Shown: one piece after another, positions 1-5,552 of the stretch | How positions within the stretch are numbered: the first letter of the stretch is position 1 | Layout: each line of letters opens with the position of its first letter | Origin: Leptospira_B sp964571605 | Lineage (GTDB): Bacteria > Spirochaetota > Leptospiria > Leptospirales > Leptospiraceae | DNA length: 5,552 nucleotides | Assembly: GCA_964571605.1 (NCBI GenBank) | Contig: CAZNCS010000255.1 | Span: 1-5,552 of the forward strand | Direction: 5' to 3' | The notes under the pieces: model-generated | What the model saw: the letters and a program-made list of their open reading frames with translations, nothing else | Databases searched by the model: none | What the model was told of the DNA's origin: nothing | Program-made: the position numbers and the translations under genes

Positions 1-24
1 TTGAAGTCCGGTTGTGTGAATTTC

Positions 25-75
25 CTCTGCGAGCTCTGCGTCTCTGCGTGAAATCCCTTCCCCACGTCCTCCGCG
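25..75. repeat. short tandem CTCTGCG repeat downstream of gmk
   Basis: Three exact CTCTGCG units lie at 25-31, 34-40 and 42-48, spaced 9 and 8 bases apart and followed by TGAAAT. A diverged fourth unit, CTCCGCG, is at 69-75. On the minus strand this reads as ACGCAGAG-type units. I recall similar degenerate arrays scattered between genes in several unrelated bacteria; that is memory, not a search. Nothing in the 90 bases after gmk looks coding. A weak hairpin, CCACG (62-66) with CGTGG (74-78), overlaps the last unit and has no U-tract. Confidence 0.55.
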
Positions 76-90
76 TGGAACCTCAGTAGC

Positions 91-627
91 TCAGAAAAGA
101 ATCTCTTCCAAGTTCTCGAGAGCAGTCTCTAACTTATCGTTTACAATGACATGATCGAACTCACCTTTACGGGCTAATTCTTCTTTTCCGTTCTGGATTC
201 TTTTTAGGATACTTTCTTCCGAATCGGTTCCGCGACCTCTAAGCCGTTTGATCCATTCTTCTTCATTGGGTGGAAGAATGAATACAGTAACAACTCCGTC
301 TCCCAGCTTCCGTTTTACCTGGGCCGCGCCTTGAACGTCCAAGTCCATGATTACCGATTTTCCGGAAGAAAGACAATTTTGGACGAATACTGCCGGAGTT
401 CCATAATAATGATCGTGGACTCTGGCCCACTCCAAAAAGTCCCCGTTGGCGATTCCTTCTTCGAATTGCAATTTGGTTAGAAAAAAATACGTTACGCCTT
501 CTTTGTCACCGGGGCGGGGAGCTCTGGTAGTGCAAGAAACGGAAAAAGCCAACTCTTTATGTTTGGCTCGGATCATTTGAATCAGTGTGGATTTTCCTCC
601 TCCCGCAACAGAGGAAAGAACGATCAA
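91..627 (-). CDS. gmk: guanylate kinase
   Basis: Guanylate kinase phosphorylates GMP (and dGMP) to GDP with ATP, an essential cytoplasmic step in guanine nucleotide supply. Counting from the TTG start, the P-loop is SSVAGGGKST (5-14) with Lys12. The GMP site is SCTTRAPRPG (31-40, Arg35 and Arg38), Tyr47, Glu66 and YYGT (74-77). MDLDVQGA (94-101) carries Asp97. The lid is RLRGRGTDSEE (128-138), and the core ends with VNDKLETALENL. No ATG exists in frame. The TTG at 627 has AAAGG seven bases upstream. A CTG at 642, overlapping the remA stop as CTGA, would add LKGAK and align residue for residue with the E. coli N-terminus, so the true start could be 642. The protein is 178 residues (183 from the CTG) against about 205 usual, and it lacks the last C-terminal helix. 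Family identity is certain. Confidence 0.95.
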   Translation of the reverse strand: MIVLSSVAGGGKSTLIQMIRAKHKELAFSVSCTTRAPRPGDKEGVTYFFLTKLQFEEGIANGDFLEWARVHDHYYGTPAVFVQNCLSSGKSVIMDLDVQGAAQVKRKLGDGVVTVFILPPNEEEWIKRLRGRGTDSEESILKRIQNGKEELARKGEFDHVIVNDKLETALENLEEILF

Positions 628-638
628 TTTTGCGCCTT

Positions 639-920
639 TCAGTCCTTTTCTTCCTCTTCTTCCGCGATGGAATTGTCCCGGCTCTCGATTCGTCGAGTCA
701 GGGCCTCTACGCGTAAATTGGAGAGAACCAAATGATTAGAATCCGTAATAATAATGGATCGGGTCTTTTTACCTTGTGTGGCGTCGATGAGGCTACTATT
801 ACTTTTGGCCTCATTTCGAATTCGTTTTGCAGACGCCGAATCCGAATGAATGATTCCCACAATTTTGGAAACCATTACAATATTTCCGAAGCCTACATTC
901 AAAACACTGAATTGAGACAT
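639..920 (-). CDS. remA: RemA/DUF370-family DNA-binding regulator
   Basis: A 93-residue member of the RemA (DUF370, formerly YlzA) family. The N-terminal signature LNVGFGNIV (7-15) and the central SLIDATQGKKTRSIIITDSNH (43-63) match Bacillus RemA closely, where the equivalents are INIGFGNII and LIDATYGRRTR. In Bacillus, RemA is a ring-forming DNA-binding activator of biofilm matrix and other operons. Basic residues on the ring contact DNA; here the equivalents appear to be Lys19, Lys51 and Lys52 in place of arginines, which keeps charge. The tail (86-93) is strongly acidic (EEEEEKD), longer and more charged than I would expect. The ATG at 920 shares one base with the upstream stop and has a strong Shine-Dalgarno. 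gmk follows at once, the same remA-gmk order as in Bacillus. What it regulates in this organism is unknown. Confidence 0.9.
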   Translation of the reverse strand: MSQFSVLNVGFGNIVMVSKIVGIIHSDSASAKRIRNEAKSNSSLIDATQGKKTRSIIITDSNHLVLSNLRVEALTRRIESRDNSIAEEEEEKD

Positions 921-2119
921 CAGACCCTCCTATTTCTCTCCAGCCTGAATCTTTCTATGATATCCACCTCTCCGGTAGCCAGATCCAACGCTTCTGAGAT
1001 TTCTTCATGAGAATAACCTTTTTTCAAGAGGAAAACTACCTTCTCAATTTTACTTGCACCTTCTCCTAAATCTTTTAACGCGATCTCCGTAGAAATTTTT
1101 ACGGAATCGGGCTTTTGAGGAGTGTAGCCTGAAATTTTTCTTTCTAAAATTCTGCCGAAATTCTGATCAGCGGGAATTTTATTATCCCGAATTTTCGGTT
1201 CTGCGGTTTGTTTTCGAGTCGGAACCTCGGGCTTGTATATGGAGTCCGCCTTTAGACTTCCCCCTCCTATATCTTCGGAGATAGGAATTTTATTTTCTTG
1301 GAAAGGATCTCCATCCAAAGAAATATCAAATGTGGAACTAGGATTGTACATCGGTTGCGGAGGACGAGTTGGAGAAGGTTCTCCCAATAATTCTTCCGTG
1401 TCTTTCCAACCCATAGTTTCTTTGATTTTTTTTCCAAATGTTTTTAGAATTCCAAGAGTTCCGGAATCGGTCTCAGAGTTTGGTGTTTCTCGATTTAAGT
1501 TTCGACTTCCCTGAACTTTTTTTTCGAGATTTAAAAACGGTTTAGTAGATTCTGCAATCTGAGATTCGGGAACATTCTGTTTATAAAGACGCCCCACACC
1601 TTCTCCCGCTTTGGCAGTCAAATCCTGACGGCGATTTTCTAAAGAATCGGATTGTTTATTTTTTAGTTCTTTTTGTTTTTCTCGAATCAGAGTTAGGTAT
1701 TCATTCTTAAACTCGTCCTCTTCTGAAAGTCGGACTTCTTCCAAATTCGATTCGGATCCAATTCCCATTTCGGATGTTTCTTCCACTGTCTCGAATTCAG
1801 GTATAGGTTTTGCTGGTATTTCCGATTTTTCCGCAAAAATTCTCTCTGGAAGTTCTTCCAATTTTTTGAATAAAGTTTTGTATTTTTCTTCCAATAAATC
1901 GGAACGTTGTACTAGGATTTTATAAGCCTGGATTTTAGAATTCAGAAGTTCTATCTGCCCTTCTGTTTCCGTTTGGACCTCGTCCACTAAGGAACGAATT
2001 TCTTCGTTGATTCTACGAATCATATGAGAACGAATCCGCTTGGTGACTTGAGCGGAAATGCCTACGTACAAACCTGCGGCGATGATTATATTTAAGAATA
2101 GGACTGTGAATAATTCCAT
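920..2119 (-). CDS. membrane-anchored coiled-coil protein with SwrB/DUF6115-like C-terminus
   Basis: A 399-residue protein with one N-terminal membrane helix at about 3-21 (LFTVLFLNIIIAAGLYVGI), then basic residues that would keep the rest in the cytoplasm. A coiled coil spans about 30-96, and a second charged helical stretch about 125-163. Residues about 165-345 are hydrophilic, rich in Pro, Ser, Asn and Glu, and look disordered. The last 44 residues form a compact helical unit with a helix-turn-helix look: KIEKVVFLLKKGYSHEEISE, then ATGEVDIIERF. This resembles the C-terminus of DUF6115 proteins, which include Bacillus SwrB, the single-pass protein encoded after sigD that promotes flagellar basal body and export gate maturation. 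SwrB is much shorter (about 167 residues), so the linker is greatly extended here. Order after the sigma gene supports the link. The stop overlaps the next start by one base (TGATG). Domain assignment is from memory and moderately sure. Confidence 0.72.
   Translation of the reverse strand: MELFTVLFLNIIIAAGLYVGISAQVTKRIRSHMIRRINEEIRSLVDEVQTETEGQIELLNSKIQAYKILVQRSDLLEEKYKTLFKKLEELPERIFAEKSEIPAKPIPEFETVEETSEMGIGSESNLEEVRLSEEDEFKNEYLTLIREKQKELKNKQSDSLENRRQDLTAKAGEGVGRLYKQNVPESQIAESTKPFLNLEKKVQGSRNLNRETPNSETDSGTLGILKTFGKKIKETMGWKDTEELLGEPSPTRPPQPMYNPSSTFDISLDGDPFQENKIPISEDIGGGSLKADSIYKPEVPTRKQTAEPKIRDNKIPADQNFGRILERKISGYTPQKPDSVKISTEIALKDLGEGASKIEKVVFLLKKGYSHEEISEALDLATGEVDIIERFRLERNRRV
925..931 (-). 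promoter_or_regulatory. strong ribosome binding site of remA
   Basis: AGGAGGG on the minus strand lies 4 bases before the remA ATG at 920, inside the last codons of the SwrB-like gene. It is the strongest Shine-Dalgarno in the window and fixes the remA start. With the TGATG overlap it points to coupled translation. Confidence 0.75.
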
Positions 2120-2127
2120 AAGTTCCG

Positions 2128-2132
2128 TCCTT
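2128..2132 (-). promoter_or_regulatory. ribosome binding site of the SwrB-like gene
   Basis: AAGGA on the minus strand lies 8 bases before the ATG at 2119, in the 67-base spacer after the 121-residue gene. It supports that ATG as the start. Nothing else convincing is seen in the spacer. Confidence 0.6.
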
Positions 2133-2186
2133 CTCTCGAGAAAATTTCCAACAACATTCTTGGGAAGTCCGGCGACGTTTTTCGAA

Positions 2187-2552
2187 TTACGCTATATAGT
2201 CCACAGTGGCTCGAGTTGGAGTACGCATTTCAGTTTTTCTGCCCGCTTTATCATAAGCGAACATTCTTTCTTTTCCACCCTCGGGTTTTGGCCCTTTAAA
2301 AGATCGGATTTCTTTTTCTATTTCTCCGATTCTTTGGGTATAAGAAGTCCGTAATCTTTCTCTATATTCCGGTGAAAGAGAAAAAGTCTCGGTGTACATC
2401 TGCACCGCATACTTTTTATCAATGGAATATTCTCGAACAGCTTTCTCGTTTTGGGCAATTACATTGGTGAGAGTATGGGGATTCTCCACCATCGTCCGCC
2501 GAAGGATATCGGTGGCTGCGCCGTAGCCGGAAAGAGGTTCATTCAGCCTCAT
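2187..2552 (-). CDS. unrecognised 121-residue protein between fapA and the SwrB-like gene
   Basis: I do not recognise a family. The ATG at 2552 follows the fapA stop by only 5 bases, with a purine stretch AGAGGA inside the end of fapA about 11 bases upstream, so co-translation with fapA is likely. The stop is TAA. The protein is soluble, with no signal peptide or membrane helix. Residues about 10-50 look helical, and about 58-86 (SPEYRERLRTSYTQ, then EIEKEIRSF) form a charged, possibly coiled-coil helix. The tail from about 87 is basic and rich in Gly, Pro, Lys and Arg, ending in TVDYIA. Its place in a tight flagellar run suggests a flagellar accessory role or a FapA partner, but the sequence itself gives no function. 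It uses the same codon style as its neighbours, and no overlapping frame is a better candidate. Confidence 0.75.
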   Translation of the reverse strand: MRLNEPLSGYGAATDILRRTMVENPHTLTNVIAQNEKAVREYSIDKKYAVQMYTETFSLSPEYRERLRTSYTQRIGEIEKEIRSFKGPKPEGGKERMFAYDKAGRKTEMRTPTRATVDYIA

Positions 2553-2557
2553 GCCGG

Positions 2558-4540
2558 TTATTTTCCTCTAGATCTGTTTTTTCTCCAGTCTTTTTTGTCC
2601 GGTTCAGCGTCTTGGTAAGGTAATTGCCGAATCGCTCCGTTCTCTTCTACGAAGGTCTTATGTTTGATTTCGTTTCTGGTCTTGAAGTCAGAGTTTCGAA
2701 TTTTTAAAGTAACTCCGCCATATAGGGTTTTTTCGACGCTGATTTTGCCGTTTGCCGCCCTTTCTTCCATATAAGTGCGTAGATTTTGGATTTCGTTCTC
2801 GTATTCCCGGACCCGAGTGTCCAGTTTTTCGGCAGCTTTAGCCGTTTTAGCCAATTGTTGCTCATGATCCTTTGTAAAGGAGGCAGGGTCATTTTCCTTT
2901 CTGGCATGTAGAGTTTTTAGACTTTTCGTAACCTGCTCGAATTTGTCCTGGTTCTCGGCTAGTTTTTCCTCGTATTCAGAGATCTGTTTCAAAACTTTCG
3001 GATCTGTTCCCACAATCAATTCTGTGGCGGGGTTGGCGGAAGATCCGATTACTTTGGCAGCAATCCATTCTGCAGCGCGAATTGTTCCTCCCACAATCTG
3101 TCCTCGTTTTCCGTTCGTGATTACTTTTCCTCCGGCACTCACAAAACAGTGTAGGATCCCTTCTTGAACGATAACGTCTTTTTCAGTGACGACGGTCGCG
3201 TTCTGGATAAACTTCGCGACTACGTTTCCGCCTGTGGATTCTATCCTTGCTTCGTCTCGACCGGAAACCCCTTGGCGAATGATAATATCTCCGTCAGCTT
3301 CTATATTCGCCTTTTGTACTGTTCCGTAGATCTCAATATTTCCGGCGGCTTTTACGGAATAATTATCTTCTACGTTTCCGGTGATGATCACGGATCCCAG
3401 GAACGTTACATTTCCTGTTTTGATTCCTACGTCTCCGTTCACTCTGTAAACTGTCTCTACGGAAAGACGACCGGCGGCATACACCACTTGGCCGTTTACT
3501 TCTGCGGTCAATTTGGTTCTGTCTTCAGAAAGAATGGTTCCTTTACCTTGTTTGAGTTCCGTATCCAGTCCGTCTTTGGCAGGTAATAATTCGTTAAATA
3601 AGGTACGCCCGTATTTGCCCCTTTCGGCAGGGACTTTTTCAGCGAGAAGTTGTCCAACGACTACGTTCTCGATCAGATCCATATCTTTATAATCCACACG
3701 ACCCGATTCGTCCTCTCGGAAGACCACATTTTTCTGGGTTCGTACATGGTAGATAACCTGAGCGTTTTTACCGTGGACAGGTTGGTCTCCTTCCGCAGCG
3801 GTAAATGGTTGGTTATAAAATTCGTCTTCCAAACGTTTTTGGATTTCTTCTTCTTTGATTCCGTATTTCACACCGGCATTTTTGAGAAAGTTCACCACGT
3901 CTTTGACTTCTAGATCTCTGCCGGCCGGTTTCGGCGGAACAAAAGTGATTTTGGCTTTCATCCTATCCGGAGAGATATCCAACATCATCTTACCTTCCGC
4001 TCCGGTACGCGATTTCATATTGGAGATGAATATAGGCTCTGACTTCGCCTCTTTGGTAATTTTACGAATTTGAGCATCGTCTACAGGAGAAACCCCGCGC
4101 TGGGAAAGTTTTCTGGAAACGTCGGAAAGTTCGATCGCCTTCCCTTCTCCCGAAGGTGAGAATACAGTAAGATAAATTCCGTTTCGGAAAATCTGCACAA
4201 GGCATCTGCCGTCTCTATCTTTAGGTTGTAAGAATTCTTTTAAATCTCTGGAGACAAGTTTGCCGCTTCCTCCAGTGAGTTTTTTATCCAACTCGGCGAG
4301 TTCGTCTAAGAATGTATCTTCCGGAATAACGGAAGCTCTAATATGCCAGGGTTCGGAGCCGAATAGTTTTTTCTTTCCCCGTTTGAGAACGATATAATCT
4401 ATCTCATGAGATTTTCTTTTTAAATGGACCGCGGCCATTTGGACGCATTTTTCCAAAGTAGGTGCGATTACTTCCACCTGCTCGTTTTGGAGTTTATCCA
4501 ATTCTTGGGATTGCGATTTTAAAAAAGAAGTTAGGCTCAT
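2558..4540 (-). CDS. fapA: FapA-family (DUF342) protein with Jag_N-like N-terminal domain
   Basis: A 660-residue protein of the flagellar assembly protein A / DUF342 family. Residues 21-70 resemble a Jag_N domain, with the closing pattern KKKLFGSEPWHIRA (56-69) typical of that small domain. About 185-365 form the FapA N-terminal domain (MLDISPDRMKAKITF, 186-200). About 366-512 are a glycine- and valine-rich repetitive stretch (NGDVGIKTGNVTFLGSVIIT, 368-387; AAGNIEIYGTVQKANIEADG, 398-417), as expected for a right-handed beta-helix. A coiled coil follows at about 517-598, and the family-type ending ISVEKTLYGGVTLKI is at 600-614. No signal peptide or membrane helix is seen, so it is probably cytoplasmic. 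FapA proteins are often encoded beside flagellar sigma genes and are linked to flagellum assembly; the molecular activity is poorly known. The ATG at 4540 is the only start after an in-frame TGA near 4588, but no Shine-Dalgarno precedes it. Stop TAA. Confidence 0.88.
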   Translation of the reverse strand: MSLTSFLKSQSQELDKLQNEQVEVIAPTLEKCVQMAAVHLKRKSHEIDYIVLKRGKKKLFGSEPWHIRASVIPEDTFLDELAELDKKLTGGSGKLVSRDLKEFLQPKDRDGRCLVQIFRNGIYLTVFSPSGEGKAIELSDVSRKLSQRGVSPVDDAQIRKITKEAKSEPIFISNMKSRTGAEGKMMLDISPDRMKAKITFVPPKPAGRDLEVKDVVNFLKNAGVKYGIKEEEIQKRLEDEFYNQPFTAAEGDQPVHGKNAQVIYHVRTQKNVVFREDESGRVDYKDMDLIENVVVGQLLAEKVPAERGKYGRTLFNELLPAKDGLDTELKQGKGTILSEDRTKLTAEVNGQVVYAAGRLSVETVYRVNGDVGIKTGNVTFLGSVIITGNVEDNYSVKAAGNIEIYGTVQKANIEADGDIIIRQGVSGRDEARIESTGGNVVAKFIQNATVVTEKDVIVQEGILHCFVSAGGKVITNGKRGQIVGGTIRAAEWIAAKVIGSSANPATELIVGTDPKVLKQISEYEEKLAENQDKFEQVTKSLKTLHARKENDPASFTKDHEQQLAKTAKAAEKLDTRVREYENEIQNLRTYMEERAANGKISVEKTLYGGVTLKIRNSDFKTRNEIKHKTFVEENGAIRQLPYQDAEPDKKDWRKNRSRGK

Positions 4541-4570
4541 ACAAAAATTACACGCCGGTCCGAAAACTAC

Positions 4571-4610
4571 ATTCGAGTTGTTTCATCCTTTTAGACGGAA
4601 CAACTCGAAT
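4571..4610 (-). promoter_or_regulatory. perfect 12-bp inverted repeat in the fliA-fapA gap
   Basis: The arms ATTCGAGTTGTT (4571-4582) and AACAACTCGAAT (4599-4610) are exact reverse complements around a 16-base loop. The element sits 30 to 70 bases upstream of the fapA start, inside the only large gap of this gene run. In RNA it would form a stable stem. On the minus strand the stem is followed by GTAGTTTTCG, a poor U-tract, while on the plus strand it is followed by TTTT and an A, slightly more terminator-like. It could be a partial intrinsic terminator, an RNA processing or stabilising hairpin that sets sigma/FapA ratios, or a protein operator. The symmetry is certain; the role is inferred. 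Confidence 0.6.
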
Positions 4611-4691
4611 TTTACGCCTTCCCCATTTTGGAAAAATAAGAATTGGCATTTAAGAACTCCTTACCACCGATTCTCGAAACCTTTGGAAAGA

Positions 4692-5492
4692 TTACTTTTT
4701 GCTAATGACCGATTTGACTTTGCCGAGTTTGGAACGGAGACGGGCCACTGCTCTGGTGTGAAGTTGTGAAATCCGAGACTCTGTAACTTCCAAAACTTCT
4801 CCGATTTCCTTCAGAGTTAGGTCTTCGTAATAATAAAGTACGATTACCTTTTTTTCTTTATCCGGAAGAGTTTTGATCGCTTCTACGATTACGTTTTTGA
4901 TTTCCTCTTTTTCGATGATCGTATCCGGATTCATGTTCATCGGAGATTCGAGAGTTTCCATAAAAGAAACTTCGTCGTTCTCATCCCCTAAAAACCAGAT
5001 ATCGTTCAATGAAACTAGGGAAGTACCGCTAATTTTGGTAAGAAGAGTATTGAATTCTTCGACGGAAATGCCCATCTCTTTCGCGATGGCCTCGTCTTCC
5101 ACATGGGCGCCCTCTTTGTTTTCGAGCATCCCTATGATTTGTTCTAGCTGTTTTGCTTTTTGGCGAATGGAGCGCGGTATCCAATCTATGGAACGAAGTT
5201 CGTCAAAAATAGAACCGCGAATTCTTGTCATCGCATATGTTTTAAATTTGATTTGTCGTTCCGGATCGAACTTCTCTATTGCATCCAAGAGTCCGAAAAC
5301 TCCATACGATACAAGATCATCGAACTCCACATTTTGGGGCATGCCGATCGCAATACGGCCTGCTACGTGTTTGACTAACGGAGAATATTTTTCTACTAGG
5401 TAACTGCGAATATTCTGATCTTTGGTGTCCCGATAGGACTTCCACAGTTCCGTTTCATCCGTATTATTGTATTTATCGAAAAGTTTGGACAT
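4692..5492 (-). CDS. fliA: flagellar sigma-28 factor, FliA/WhiG family
   Basis: RNA polymerase sigma factor of the FliA/WhiG/SigD family, 266 residues, a normal full length. Such factors direct core polymerase to late flagellar and chemotaxis promoters. Region 2 is at about residues 25-100: a DDLVSYGVFGLLDAI core (58-72), then FKTYA (83-87) and RIRGSIFDELR (90-100) for -10 recognition. The WIPRSIRQKA signature (104-113) opens region 3. Region 4 is at about 200-258, with a helix-turn-helix near 225-248 (LTLKEIGEVL, then TESRISQLHTRA) for -35 binding. The ATG at 5492 is the only ordinary start in this frame within the window. It has no Shine-Dalgarno at normal distance; the nearest purine run, AAGGGA, lies 18 bases upstream. 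The stop is TAA. Neighbours fit a flagellar cluster. Family assignment is very secure; the symbol whiG is used for the same gene in some spirochaete annotations. Confidence 0.96.
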   Translation of the reverse strand: MSKLFDKYNNTDETELWKSYRDTKDQNIRSYLVEKYSPLVKHVAGRIAIGMPQNVEFDDLVSYGVFGLLDAIEKFDPERQIKFKTYAMTRIRGSIFDELRSIDWIPRSIRQKAKQLEQIIGMLENKEGAHVEDEAIAKEMGISVEEFNTLLTKISGTSLVSLNDIWFLGDENDEVSFMETLESPMNMNPDTIIEKEEIKNVIVEAIKTLPDKEKKVIVLYYYEDLTLKEIGEVLEVTESRISQLHTRAVARLRSKLGKVKSVISKK

Positions 5493-5518
5493 AACATCGG
5501 AATGGGAAGGTCCCTTGC

Positions 5519-5552
5519 TTAAGAGTGTCGTGGACCAAACCGATTTGCAATA
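5519..5552 (-). CDS. possible C-terminal tail of the upstream gene, perhaps FlhG/FleN (partial)
   Basis: One minus-strand frame runs in from the window edge as IANRFGPRHS and ends at a TAA at 5521-5519, 26 bases before the sigma-factor start. In spirochaetes and many Gram-positives the gene before fliA in the flhA-flhF-flhG cluster is the MinD-like ATPase FlhG. The basic, amphipathic tail seen here would suit the membrane-associating C-terminus of that family. Only ten codons are visible, so the identification rests on context. A second frame is open to the edge but is in phase with the sigma gene and has no start codon, and a third runs on into the sigma gene. The placement is a guess; that some gene ends here is more likely than its name. 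Confidence 0.35.
   Translation of the reverse strand, partial: IANRFGPRHS

Noticed and set aside
62..78. Hairpin CCACG/CGTGG as the gmk terminator
   Set aside because: The stem is only 5 bp with a 7-base loop, and the minus-strand sequence after it is GGGAAGGGA, with no U-tract.
84..93. GTAGCTCAG, resembling a tRNA D-arm
   Set aside because: It overlaps the gmk stop, and no acceptor stem, anticodon arm or T-arm is found around it.
732..1010. A plus-strand frame across the remA / SwrB-like junction
   Set aside because: It is antisense to two well-supported genes and has no plausible domain.
2120..2186. Promoter or terminator in the spacer before the SwrB-like gene
   Set aside because: Only a ribosome site is clear; the CCAA/TTGG pairing is 4 bp and no convincing -35/-10 pair was seen.
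3164..3586. A 140-codon plus-strand frame inside fapA
   Set aside because: It is antisense to the beta-helix coding region; the translation has no recognisable motif and arises from the repetitive composition of fapA.
4873..5403. A 176-codon plus-strand frame inside the sigma gene
   Set aside because: It is a shadow of the strongly conserved sigma-28 coding sequence, with a serine- and isoleucine-rich translation that matches no family.

Overview
All supported genes in this window lie on the minus strand and read from the right edge to the left. In transcription order they are: a possible FlhG C-terminal tail, a flagellar sigma-28 factor (FliA/WhiG), a FapA-family (DUF342) protein with a Jag_N-like N-terminus, an unrecognised 121-residue protein, a membrane-anchored coiled-coil protein with a SwrB/DUF6115-like C-terminus, a RemA/DUF370 regulator, and guanylate kinase (gmk). 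The gene content, intermediate base composition and protein style suggest a spirochaete, most likely Leptospira or a close relative. This assignment rests on family recognition and was not tested by database search.

Region by region: 5519-5552 is the edge of an upstream gene. 4692-5492 is the sigma factor. 4541-4691 is the only sizeable gap inside the gene run (151 bases) and holds a perfect 12-bp inverted repeat just upstream of fapA. 2187-4540 holds fapA and the small unknown gene, separated by 5 bases. 2120-2186 is a short spacer with a ribosome binding site. 639-2119 holds the SwrB-like gene and remA, joined by a TGATG stop/start overlap. 91-627 is gmk, starting almost on top of the remA stop. 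1-90 is non-coding and carries a short tandem CTCTGCG repeat and a weak hairpin.

The first part resembles the 3' end of a Bacillus-type fla/che operon, where sigD is followed by swrB. The last part resembles the separate Bacillus remA-gmk pair. Here the two blocks are joined, so a motility sigma factor, two probable flagellar assembly factors, a DNA-binding regulator linked to biofilm and motility in Bacillus, and an essential nucleotide kinase may be co-expressed. The 12-bp inverted repeat between the sigma gene and fapA is the best candidate for an internal control point. No mobile element, CRISPR array, rRNA or tRNA is seen.
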